This document shows, one piece after another, positions 57,090 through 64,000 of a DNA stretch of 64,000 bases (position 1 is its first letter; every line of letters starts with the position of its first letter). Under the pieces are notes generated by a model. The model ran no database searches. It had not been told where the DNA came from and was given only the letters and a program-made list of their open reading frames with translations. The stretch comes from Paracoccus sediminis (GTDB taxonomy: Bacteria > Pseudomonadota > Alphaproteobacteria > Rhodobacterales > Rhodobacteraceae). The stretch is taken from the NCBI RefSeq assembly GCF_900188295.1, contig NZ_FZNM01000004.1:124001-188000 (forward strand), written 5' to 3'. The position numbers and the translations under genes were made by a program.

Positions 57090-58400
57090 TTGGCGGAACC
57101 CACCGCGACCGAGGCCCGGCCCACCCGCGCCTATGTGATCCACCCCGACCTGGCCAGCCGGACCCAGCGGCGTGAACCTGAACACGCCTTGGCCGAGGCC
57201 GTGGCCCTGGCCCATGCGCTGCCGGGGATCGAGATCGTCGGCGACGAGGTCGCCCGCCTGCGCAAGCCCGATCCGGGCCGCCTGTTCGGCAAGGGCAAGA
57301 TGGCCGAGATCGGGCACCGGCTGGACGATGCCGAGGTCGATCTGGTCCTTGTCGACGGGCCGGTCAGCCCGGTGCAGCAGCGCAATCTGGAAAAGGACTG
57401 GAGGGTCAAGCTGCTGGACCGGACCGGGCTGATCCTGGAAATCTTTGCCGACCGGGCGCGCACGCGCGAAGGCGTGTTGCAGGTTGAACTGGCCGCGCTG
57501 TCCTATCAGCGCACCCGTCTGGTCCGCGCCTGGACCCACCTGGAACGGCAGCGCGGCGGGCTCGGCTTTGTCGGCGGTCCCGGCGAGACGCAGATCGAGG
57601 CCGACCGCCGCGCCATCGACGAACAGATGACCCGGCTGCGCCGCCAACTGGAGCGGGTCGTGAAAACCCGCACCTTGCACCGCGCGGCGCGGGCCAAGGT
57701 GCCCTACCCGATCGTGGCGCTTGTGGGTTACACCAATGCCGGGAAATCCACGCTGTTCAACCGGCTGACCGGGGCCGATGTGCTGGCCCGCGACATGCTG
57801 TTCGCCACGCTGGATCCGACCATGCGCGGCGTTCATCTGCCTAGCGCCGGGGGCGGGCAGGGGCGCAAGATCATCCTGTCGGACACCGTGGGCTTTATCA
57901 GCGACCTGCCCACCGAACTGGTCGCCGCCTTCCGCGCCACGCTCGAGGAGGTGTTGGAGGCCGACCTGATCCTGCATGTCCGCGACATCAGCCACCCCGA
58001 GACTGAGGAGCAGGCGGCCGACGTGGCCGAAATCCTGGATTCGCTGGGGGTCGATGACGACGTGGCGGCCATCGAGGTCTGGAACAAGATCGACGCCCTG
58101 TCGGCCGACACACGCGCCGCGCTGCGCCGCACCGATGCCCGGACCCAGGGCATCCAGGCCGTCAGCGCCCTGACGGGCGAGGGATTGGACGACCTGATCG
58201 CCGCCATCGACGCGCGTCTGTCGGACGCGCTGGACGAACCGAAGACGACCGGCACGGTGACGCTGCCCTTCTCGGACGGCCGCCGCCGCGCCTGGCTGCA
58301 CGAGGCGGGCGTGGTCGAGCGTGAGGAATCGGGCGAAAACGGGCTGACGCTGCATCTGCTGTGGACGGAACGGCAGAGGGCGGGGTTCGAGGCGCTGTAG
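57090..58400 (+). CDS. hflX: GTPase HflX
   Basis: The protein is 436 aa with a TTG start directly after the hfq stop. The N-terminal HflX domain includes GKGKMAEI and GGPGETQIE; the G domain has GYTNAGKST (G1), DTVGFISDLP (G3) and NKID (G4). It binds the ribosome and rescues stalled ribosomes under stress. Its end lies 9 bases from the end of convergent ung. Confidence 0.95.
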   Translation: MAEPTATEARPTRAYVIHPDLASRTQRREPEHALAEAVALAHALPGIEIVGDEVARLRKPDPGRLFGKGKMAEIGHRLDDAEVDLVLVDGPVSPVQQRNLEKDWRVKLLDRTGLILEIFADRARTREGVLQVELAALSYQRTRLVRAWTHLERQRGGLGFVGGPGETQIEADRRAIDEQMTRLRRQLERVVKTRTLHRAARAKVPYPIVALVGYTNAGKSTLFNRLTGADVLARDMLFATLDPTMRGVHLPSAGGGQGRKIILSDTVGFISDLPTELVAAFRATLEEVLEADLILHVRDISHPETEEQAADVAEILDSLGVDDDVAAIEVWNKIDALSADTRAALRRTDARTQGIQAVSALTGEGLDDLIAAIDARLSDALDEPKTTGTVTLPFSDGRRRAWLHEAGVVEREESGENGLTLHLLWTERQRAGFEAL

Positions 58401-58409
58401 GCCGGGGCG

Positions 58410-59069
58410 TCATTTCCCCGCTATCGCCTCTTGGGCCGCCCAGTCCACCGGCCTGCGCCCCTGAGCCGCCAACCAGCCGTTGATCCGTGAAAACGGCCTG
58501 CTGCCGAAAAACCCCCGACGCGCAGACAAAGGCGAGGGATGCGCCGTCGCGATCACCAGATCCTGCGGGCGGGGCAGACCAGCCATCGCCTTTTGCGCAT
58601 GGGCGCCCCACAGCAGAAAAGCCAGCGGTCCGTGTCGCTGCGCCTCGGTCACGGCTTCGCGCGCGAGCCTGTCCCACCCCCATTTTGCGTGCCGCGCGGC
58701 ATCCCCCGGCGGCACGGACAGGGACGTGTTCAGCAGCAGCACCCCCTGCCGCGCCCAGCCGGACAGATCGCCCGTGGCAGGCGCCGCGCCGATATCGTCG
58801 CGCAGTTCGGCAAAGATGTTCTTCAGCGACCGGGGCAGGGCCACGTCAGGCGCGACCGAGAAGGCCAGACCGTTGGCATGGCCGGGCGTGGGATAGGGAT
58901 CCTGGCCCAGGATGACGACCCGCACATTGTCCGGCGGCGTCGCCTCGAGCGCGGCGAAGACCAGGGCAGGACCGGGCAGCCAGTCGTCAAGCCCTTGCAG
59001 GCGGTCACGGATCGCGGGCCAGTCGTCCTGAAAGAAGGGCAGGTGATCCCAGGCCTTTGGCGGCTTCAC
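58410..59069 (-). CDS. ung: uracil-DNA glycosylase
   Basis: The protein is 219 aa with a GTG start at 59069 overlapping the trpD stop. Family 1 motifs are [17 protein letters not shown] (catalytic Asp) and HPSPLSA (catalytic His). It removes uracil from DNA. Being coupled to trpG-trpD is unusual; trpC is the usual follower in relatives. Confidence 0.95.
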   Translation of the reverse strand: MKPPKAWDHLPFFQDDWPAIRDRLQGLDDWLPGPALVFAALEATPPDNVRVVILGQDPYPTPGHANGLAFSVAPDVALPRSLKNIFAELRDDIGAAPATGDLSGWARQGVLLLNTSLSVPPGDAARHAKWGWDRLAREAVTEAQRHGPLAFLLWGAHAQKAMAGLPRPQDLVIATAHPSPLSARRGFFGSRPFSRINGWLAAQGRRPVDWAAQEAIAGK

Positions 59070-60091
59070 GTTTCGGGCGCCCCGGTGATATGCGCCAGCC
59101 GGTCCAGCCGGGCCTTAGCCGCGCCGCTGTCGATGGATTCGGCGGCCATCGCGGCCCCTTCGTGCAGGTCGCCCGCCTTTCCGGCGATCAGCAGCGCGGC
59201 GGCGGCGTTCAGCAGCACCGCATCCCGATAGGCGCCAGGATCCCCGCCCAGCAGCGCGCGGAAGGCTGCGGCGTTTTCATGCGGTTCCCCGCCGATGATC
59301 GACTCGAACGGATGGCGGGACAGGCCCGCGTCTTCGGGCACCACGACGAATTCGCTGATGGCGCCGTCCTTCAGCGCGGCCACACGGGTTTCCCCCGCGA
59401 TGCTGATCTCGTCCGTGCCGTCGGCGCCATGGACCAGCCAGGCCGCATCGCTGCCCAAGTCGCGCAGCACCTCGGCCATGGGGCGGATCCAGTCGGCGCT
59501 GAAGGCGCCGGTCAACTGGCGGCGCACGGACGCCGGATTCGTCAGCGGCCCCAACAGGTTGAAGACCGTTCTTGTGCCCAGTTCCGCGCGCGGCGGGCCG
59601 ACATGGCGCATGGCCGGATGGTGCATCGTCGCCATCATGAAGCAGATGCCGGCGTGGCTAATCGCCTCTTGCGCGACGGTTGGGCCGCCCATGACGTTGA
59701 TGCCCATGGCGGTCAGCGCGTCGGCGGCCCCCGATTTCGACGACAGGTTGCGGTTGCCGTGCTTGGCGACCGGCACGCCCGCGCCCGCCACCACGAAAGC
59801 CGTCGCGGTCGAGATGTTGAGCGTGCCCTTGCCGTCCCCGCCGGTGCCCACGATATCCATGGCGCCGATGGGGGCATGGATGCGGTTCATGCGGGCGCGC
59901 ATGGCGCGGGCGGCGGCGGCGATTTCATCGACCGTCTCGCCCCGCACCCGCAGCGCCATCAGCAAACCGCCGATCTGGGCGGGCGTCGCCGCGCCGTCGA
60001 ACAGGGCCGAAAACGCCGCCTCGGCCTCGGATCCCGTCAGGGGGCGGGTGGCCGCGATGCCGATCAGCGGGCGGATGTCGCCGAGGGTCAT
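59066..60091 (-). CDS. trpD: anthranilate phosphoribosyltransferase
   Basis: The protein is 341 aa. PRPP and anthranilate sites are [14 protein letters not shown] and [12 protein letters not shown]. It catalyses the second step of tryptophan synthesis. Start at 60091 overlaps the trpG stop by ATGA. Confidence 0.95.
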   Translation of the reverse strand: MTLGDIRPLIGIAATRPLTGSEAEAAFSALFDGAATPAQIGGLLMALRVRGETVDEIAAAARAMRARMNRIHAPIGAMDIVGTGGDGKGTLNISTATAFVVAGAGVPVAKHGNRNLSSKSGAADALTAMGINVMGGPTVAQEAISHAGICFMMATMHHPAMRHVGPPRAELGTRTVFNLLGPLTNPASVRRQLTGAFSADWIRPMAEVLRDLGSDAAWLVHGADGTDEISIAGETRVAALKDGAISEFVVVPEDAGLSRHPFESIIGGEPHENAAAFRALLGGDPGAYRDAVLLNAAAALLIAGKAGDLHEGAAMAAESIDSGAAKARLDRLAHITGAPET

Positions 60092-60678
60092 GCCGCAGCC
60101 TCGCGCGGGGTGCAGCGGGCCAGGAAATTCCGGATCATCTCGTGCCCGTGTTCGGATGCGATGGATTCGGGATGGAACTGCACGCCCTCGATAGGCAGGG
60201 CCTCGTGGACCAGGCCCATGATCGTGCCGTCGTCGGACGTGGCGGTGACGCGCAGGCAATTCGGCAGGCTTTCCGGTTCCACCGTCAGCGAATGATAGCG
60301 CGTGGCCGTCAGGGGGGATTGCAGCCCGGCGAACACCCCGGTGCCGTCGTGGCTGATCGCATCGGTCTTGCCGTGCATGATGCGCACCGCGCGCACGACC
60401 TTGCCCCCGAAGGCCTCGCCGATGGCCTGATGGCCCAGGCAGACGCCGAACAGGGGGATGGCGCGGTCGGCCGCCGCCCGGATCAGATCCAGGCAGATGC
60501 CCGCCTGCGCCGGATCGCAGGGACCGGGCGAGATCACGATTCCGTCAGGCGCCATCGCCAAGGCCTGATCCACGGTCAGGGCGTCGTTGCGGCGAACCTC
60601 GACCTCGGCCCCCGCCTCGGCCAGATAATGCACGAGGTTCCAGGTGAAGCTGTCATAGTTGTCGATCAGAAGGATCAT
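60088..60678 (-). CDS. trpG: anthranilate synthase, glutamine amidotransferase subunit
   Basis: The protein is 196 aa. The amidotransferase triad is seen: Cys in [16 protein letters not shown] and His/Glu in [12 protein letters not shown]. It provides ammonia to TrpE, which is not in this window. The N-terminal start [11 protein letters not shown] at 60678 fits the family; a longer in-frame start at 60816 is not supported. Confidence 0.95.
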   Translation of the reverse strand: MILLIDNYDSFTWNLVHYLAEAGAEVEVRRNDALTVDQALAMAPDGIVISPGPCDPAQAGICLDLIRAAADRAIPLFGVCLGHQAIGEAFGGKVVRAVRIMHGKTDAISHDGTGVFAGLQSPLTATRYHSLTVEPESLPNCLRVTATSDDGTIMGLVHEALPIEGVQFHPESIASEHGHEMIRNFLARCTPREAAA

Positions 60679-60783
60679 CGCGAACGCCCCGGTATGGTGG
60701 CGGTTTCCCCGCCGGAATGGCTCGGCTATAGATGGGCCGAAGCGCGCCGGGGGGTCAAGACCGGCAGGGACACGAAGGGGCAC

Positions 60784-61533
60784 ATGGCACGCGGTTTCTG
60801 GAGGGGTCTTTTCCATGGCGGCGTGGCCAGCGTCGCTGCGGTGGCCGCACTGTCGCTGGCCGTGCCGTTGCCACAGCCGGAACCGGCGCGGGAACCCGGC
60901 GTCGCCCGTCCCGTGCCCATGCCCCAGCCTGCGCCTGTTTTGGAACCGGTGCCCGAACCGGCGCCTGAACTGACGCCCGAACCGACGTCGGTGCCCCGGC
61001 CGGAGCCCTCAGCCGCGCGGCCAGCCGATTCCCCGGTCGCGGGCGCGGTCGATCTGCCGGTCGGGTCCGAATTCGGCCGGGGCGGCGATGTGGTGCCACG
61101 GCTGCCCGCGCCGCTGGCCGTGGAACGCCCCGCCCAGCCCGAGGCGCCCGCCGTGACCGCGCCGACATCCGAACCCGCGCCCGTGGCCGTGACGGCCGCC
61201 GATCCGCGCCCCGAACCTGCGGGCGGGCGCGATGGCCCGGTCCAGACCGCCCCCGTCCTGGGCGAGGACGCCCCCGCGCTCGACCGTCCCGACGCCTTGG
61301 CGCGGCGGGCCTTGCCTGCCGCGCCCGACCGGGCCACGGCCAACCAGCCCGACCGCCTGCCGTCGGTTCGTGTGGACGCGCCGCTGGCCGTCCGGCCCAA
61401 GCCTGAGCCTGAGCCGGAACCCGTGCGGGCGCCGGTCGCGACGCCGACCCCCAGCCCCGGTCTGCCCGCGCCGATGCCGGATCTGTCGCTGCCCCCCGAC
61501 CTGTCCGACCTGCAAGGGCTGGCGCGTGACTGA
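60784..61533 (+). CDS. Pro-rich membrane-anchored protein, possible deacetylase remnant
   Basis: The protein is 249 aa. The N-terminus ([20 protein letters not shown] and a hydrophobic segment) looks like that of Rhodobacterales divergent polysaccharide deacetylases. After it come about 220 residues of Pro/Glu/Ala-rich low complexity, and the protein then stops without any deacetylase domain. It may be a truncated remnant or a periplasmic spacer protein. Its stop overlaps the following GTG start by 8 bases. Confidence 0.55.
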   Translation: MARGFWRGLFHGGVASVAAVAALSLAVPLPQPEPAREPGVARPVPMPQPAPVLEPVPEPAPELTPEPTSVPRPEPSAARPADSPVAGAVDLPVGSEFGRGGDVVPRLPAPLAVERPAQPEAPAVTAPTSEPAPVAVTAADPRPEPAGGRDGPVQTAPVLGEDAPALDRPDALARRALPAAPDRATANQPDRLPSVRVDAPLAVRPKPEPEPEPVRAPVATPTPSPGLPAPMPDLSLPPDLSDLQGLARD

Positions 61534-62710
61534 CCGCGCCCCCCTGAACCCCACCCTGGCCGCCACCTTCCCGCCCCCGGTGATGGAGGCGCGCCGCTGG
61601 CTGGCGGGCGCAACCTTTCCGCCGGACCGTCCTCTCATCAATGTCAGCCAGGCCGCCCCGGTCGATCCGCCGCCCATGGCCCTACGGCAGGTCATGGCCG
61701 ACGCCGCGCTGCACCGCCCCGAGTCGCATCTTTATGGCCCGGTGCTTGGCAATCCCGACCTGCGGGCCGCTGTCGCCGCAACCTTTTCGCGCCGCTATGG
61801 CGGGGCGGTGGGTCCGCATCAGGTGGCCATCACGCAGGGCTGCAACCAGGCCTTCTGCGCGGCGATCACGACCCTGGCGGGGGCGGGGGATCAGGTGATC
61901 CTGCCGACGCCATGGTATTTCAACCACAAGATGTGGCTGGACATGCAGGGCATCGACGCGGTGCCGCTGCCCTGCGGGGACGACCTGTTGCCCGATCCCG
62001 AACGCGCCGCCGCCCTGATCGCGCCGCGCTGCCGGGCCATCGTGCTGGTCACGCCCAACAATCCGTCAGGCGCGGAATATCCCGCGGAACTGGTGGGACG
62101 GTTCTTCGATCTGGCGCAGGCGCATGGGCTGGCGCTGATCCTGGATGAAACCTATCGCGACTTCGACAGCCGCGACGGACCTCCGCACGACCTGCCGACG
62201 CGTCCCGATTGGGACCGGACGGTGATCCAGCTTTACAGCTTTTCCAAGGCCTACCGGCTGACCGGGCATCGGGTGGGCGCGTTGATCGCATCGGATGCGC
62301 GGATGGCGCAGGTGGAAAAGTTCCTGGACACGGTGGCGATCTCGACCTCGCAACTGGGACAGATCGCGGCCCTGTGGGGATTGGGGAACCTGGGGGACTG
62401 GCTGGCGGGGGAACGGCAGGCCATCCTGTTGCGGCGGGATGCCGCGGTTGCGGCGCTGTCCGGGCTGCCCGGCTGGCAGGTCAAAAGCGCGGGGGCCTAT
62501 TTCGCCTGGGTCCGGCATCCCTTTGCTGCCTCGTCCGCGGATCTGGCCCGGCGGATGGTGGCCGAAATCGGCGTGCTGGCGCTGCCCGGCACCATGTTCG
62601 TGCCGCAGGACGATCCGGTCGGTCCCGCCCATCTGCGCATCGCATTCGCCAATATCGACGCGATGCGAATCGCCGAACTGGCAGGACGGCTGCGCGGCTT
62701 GCAGGTGTGA
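61526..62710 (+). CDS. class I/II PLP-dependent aminotransferase
   Basis: The protein is 394 aa from a GTG start with AAGGG 8 bases upstream. PLP Lys lies in SFSKAYRLTGHRVG, substrate Asn in NNPSG, and Asp/Tyr in DETYRDFD. It belongs to the aspartate-aminotransferase fold. The substrate is not evident. Confidence 0.88.
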   Translation: MTDRAPLNPTLAATFPPPVMEARRWLAGATFPPDRPLINVSQAAPVDPPPMALRQVMADAALHRPESHLYGPVLGNPDLRAAVAATFSRRYGGAVGPHQVAITQGCNQAFCAAITTLAGAGDQVILPTPWYFNHKMWLDMQGIDAVPLPCGDDLLPDPERAAALIAPRCRAIVLVTPNNPSGAEYPAELVGRFFDLAQAHGLALILDETYRDFDSRDGPPHDLPTRPDWDRTVIQLYSFSKAYRLTGHRVGALIASDARMAQVEKFLDTVAISTSQLGQIAALWGLGNLGDWLAGERQAILLRRDAAVAALSGLPGWQVKSAGAYFAWVRHPFAASSADLARRMVAEIGVLALPGTMFVPQDDPVGPAHLRIAFANIDAMRIAELAGRLRGLQV

Positions 62711-62777
62711 CAGGCTTGTGGCGGGGCCGCGCGCGGCTTATGGAAACCCGGACGCGACCAGAAGGAAAGGCCGGGCC

Positions 62778-64000
62778 ATGAAGAACCTGCGGACACACGG
62801 AAAATCCACCATCGTCTGGGTGCTGATGGGCCTGATGGTTCTGGGCCTCGGCGGCTTTGGCGTGACCAGCTTTTCCGGGGGATCGACCAGCATCGGGTCG
62901 GTGGGCGACACCACCATCACCGCCGACGAATATGTCCGGGCCTTGCGCAATCAGTTGAACGCCTATCAGCAGCAGACCGGCCAGGCCATCAGCATGGCGC
63001 AGGCCCAGACCATGGGGCTGCCGCAGGCCGTGCAGGCGCAACTGATTGCCGCCGCCGCCCTGGAAGAACAGGCCCGCCGCATCGGCGTGGCCGTGGGCGA
63101 CGAACAGGTCCGCCAGAACATCCTGGAGGCCCCAGCGTTCCGCGGCCCTACGGGCAGCTTCGACCGCGCCGCCTATGCCGATGTGCTGCGCCGCGAAAAT
63201 CTCTCCGAGGCCGAGTTCGAGCGCGAGGTCCGCACCGACGAGGCCCGCCTGCTGATCCAGCGTGCCGTCACGGGCGGGGTCGCCGCACCCAAGGTCGCCG
63301 TGGACACCACCGCCCGGTGGATCCTGGAACGGCGCGACGTGGCCTGGCGCGAACTGACCCCCGACATGCTGCCCACGCCCATAGCCGAACCCGACGAGGC
63401 GACGCTGCGCGCTTGGCACAGCGCCAATGCCGACCGCTTCACCGCCCCGGAACTGCGCAAGATCACCTATGTCTGGCTGACGCCGGAAATGCTGGCGCCC
63501 CAGGTGCAACTGGACGAAGCGGCGCTGCGGGCGGCCTATGATGCCAATATCGACGAATATCAGCGCCCCGAACGGCGTCTGGTCAGCCGTCTGGTCTTTC
63601 CGTCGGCCGAGGAGGCGCAGGCCGCCAAGGCGCAGATCGACGCGGGCACCGCGCCGTTCGAGGCGTTCGTTCTGGAACGCGGCCTGCAACCCGAGGACGT
63701 GGAGGAAGGCGAGGTGTCGCAGGCCGATCTTGGTGCCGCGGGCGAGGCCGTGTTCGCCACCAACCAGACCGGCGTCGTCGGCCCCGTCCAGACGGATCTC
63801 GGACCCGCATTGTTCAACATTCATGCTATCCTGGAACCCGTGAACACGCCGTTTGAGGACGCGCGTGAAACCCTGCGGGCCGAGGCGGCGGTCGATCGCG
63901 CCGCCCGCGACATCGAGGAGCGGTCGTCCGATTACGAAGACCTGCTGGCCGGCGGCGCGACGCTGGAGCAGGTGGCCGAGGAAACCGAGCTTGAGCTGGG
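62778..64000 (+). CDS. PpiD/SurA-like peptidylprolyl isomerase, N-terminal part
   Basis: The open frame runs to the right edge, giving 407 codons. AAGGAAAGG precedes the start. A single N-terminal membrane anchor (about residues 11-33) is followed by a SurA_N-like region (VGDTTITADEYVRALRNQL) and a later stretch (about residues 230-370) consistent with parvulin-type folding helpers of the periplasm. In relatives, this gene precedes trpE-trpG-trpD. The C-terminal part is beyond the window. Confidence 0.88.
   Translation, partial: MKNLRTHGKSTIVWVLMGLMVLGLGGFGVTSFSGGSTSIGSVGDTTITADEYVRALRNQLNAYQQQTGQAISMAQAQTMGLPQAVQAQLIAAAALEEQARRIGVAVGDEQVRQNILEAPAFRGPTGSFDRAAYADVLRRENLSEAEFEREVRTDEARLLIQRAVTGGVAAPKVAVDTTARWILERRDVAWRELTPDMLPTPIAEPDEATLRAWHSANADRFTAPELRKITYVWLTPEMLAPQVQLDEAALRAAYDANIDEYQRPERRLVSRLVFPSAEEAQAAKAQIDAGTAPFEAFVLERGLQPEDVEEGEVSQADLGAAGEAVFATNQTGVVGPVQTDLGPALFNIHAILEPVNTPFEDARETLRAEAAVDRAARDIEERSSDYEDLLAGGATLEQVAEETELEL

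Overview
The window looks like a chromosome segment of a Paracoccus-like member of the Rhodobacterales (Alphaproteobacteria). It is GC-rich, with genes tightly packed and joined by ATGA/GTGA overlaps. It carries the dusB(nifR3)-ntrB-ntrC-ntrY-ntrX-trkA-trkH-hfq-hflX gene order known from this group, a Rhodobacter-type smo/mtl polyol operon, and a zeaxanthin-type crt cluster with a type 2 IPP isomerase. No tRNA, rRNA, CRISPR array, insertion sequence or integrase was found.

Region 1 (1-18,770, all minus strand) is the unusual part. It is a single apparent operon of ten genes that runs off the left edge. It starts from an AT-rich promoter island at about 18.65-18.76 kb. In transcription order it holds four large paralogous proteins of 745-816 aa, a phospholipase D-family protein, a short paralog of 227 aa, a fifth large paralog of 756 aa, a sixth large protein of a different type, a terpene-cyclase-repeat protein, and the start of a Tat-exported protein. 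The paralogs share an N-terminal head, a middle block and C-terminal beta-rich repeats carrying a Y-[ED]-D-like turn. I cannot assign them to a known family, and they are the best candidate for an undescribed system.

Region 2 (18,775-23,896, minus strand) is a five-gene overlapping operon. It encodes a CDP-alcohol phosphatidyltransferase, an NMT1/THI5-like binding protein, an ABC ATPase, a fused double permease and a GT4 glycosyltransferase. A cytochrome b561 gene diverges from it.

Region 3 (24,538-32,488) holds carotenoid genes: idi (type 2), crtE-crtZ, crtB-crtI-crtY and crtX. A DUF2585-like membrane protein sits inside the cluster. Together these predict IPP/DMAPP to GGPP, phytoene, lycopene, beta-carotene, zeaxanthin and zeaxanthin glucoside. 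No ketolase (crtW) is present here.

Region 4 (32,589-40,823) is a polyol uptake and oxidation operon: HAD phosphatase, SorC-type regulator, smoEFGK ABC transporter, SmoS sorbitol dehydrogenase and MtlK mannitol dehydrogenase, closed by a hairpin terminator.

Region 5 (40,836-46,111, minus strand) has a YjbF/GfcB lipoprotein plus YjbH exopolysaccharide pair, a further lipoprotein and L-serine dehydratase.

Region 6 (46,340-58,400, plus strand) holds the nitrogen-regulation genes (dusB, ntrBC, ntrYX), K+ uptake (trkA, trkH), hfq and hflX. Both NtrC and NtrX lack the sigma-54 GAFTGA loop.

Region 7 (58,410-64,000) has trpG-trpD-ung on the minus strand. On the plus strand it has a Pro-rich protein that may be the remnant of a polysaccharide deacetylase, a class I aminotransferase, and the start of a PpiD-like periplasmic folding factor that runs off the right edge.
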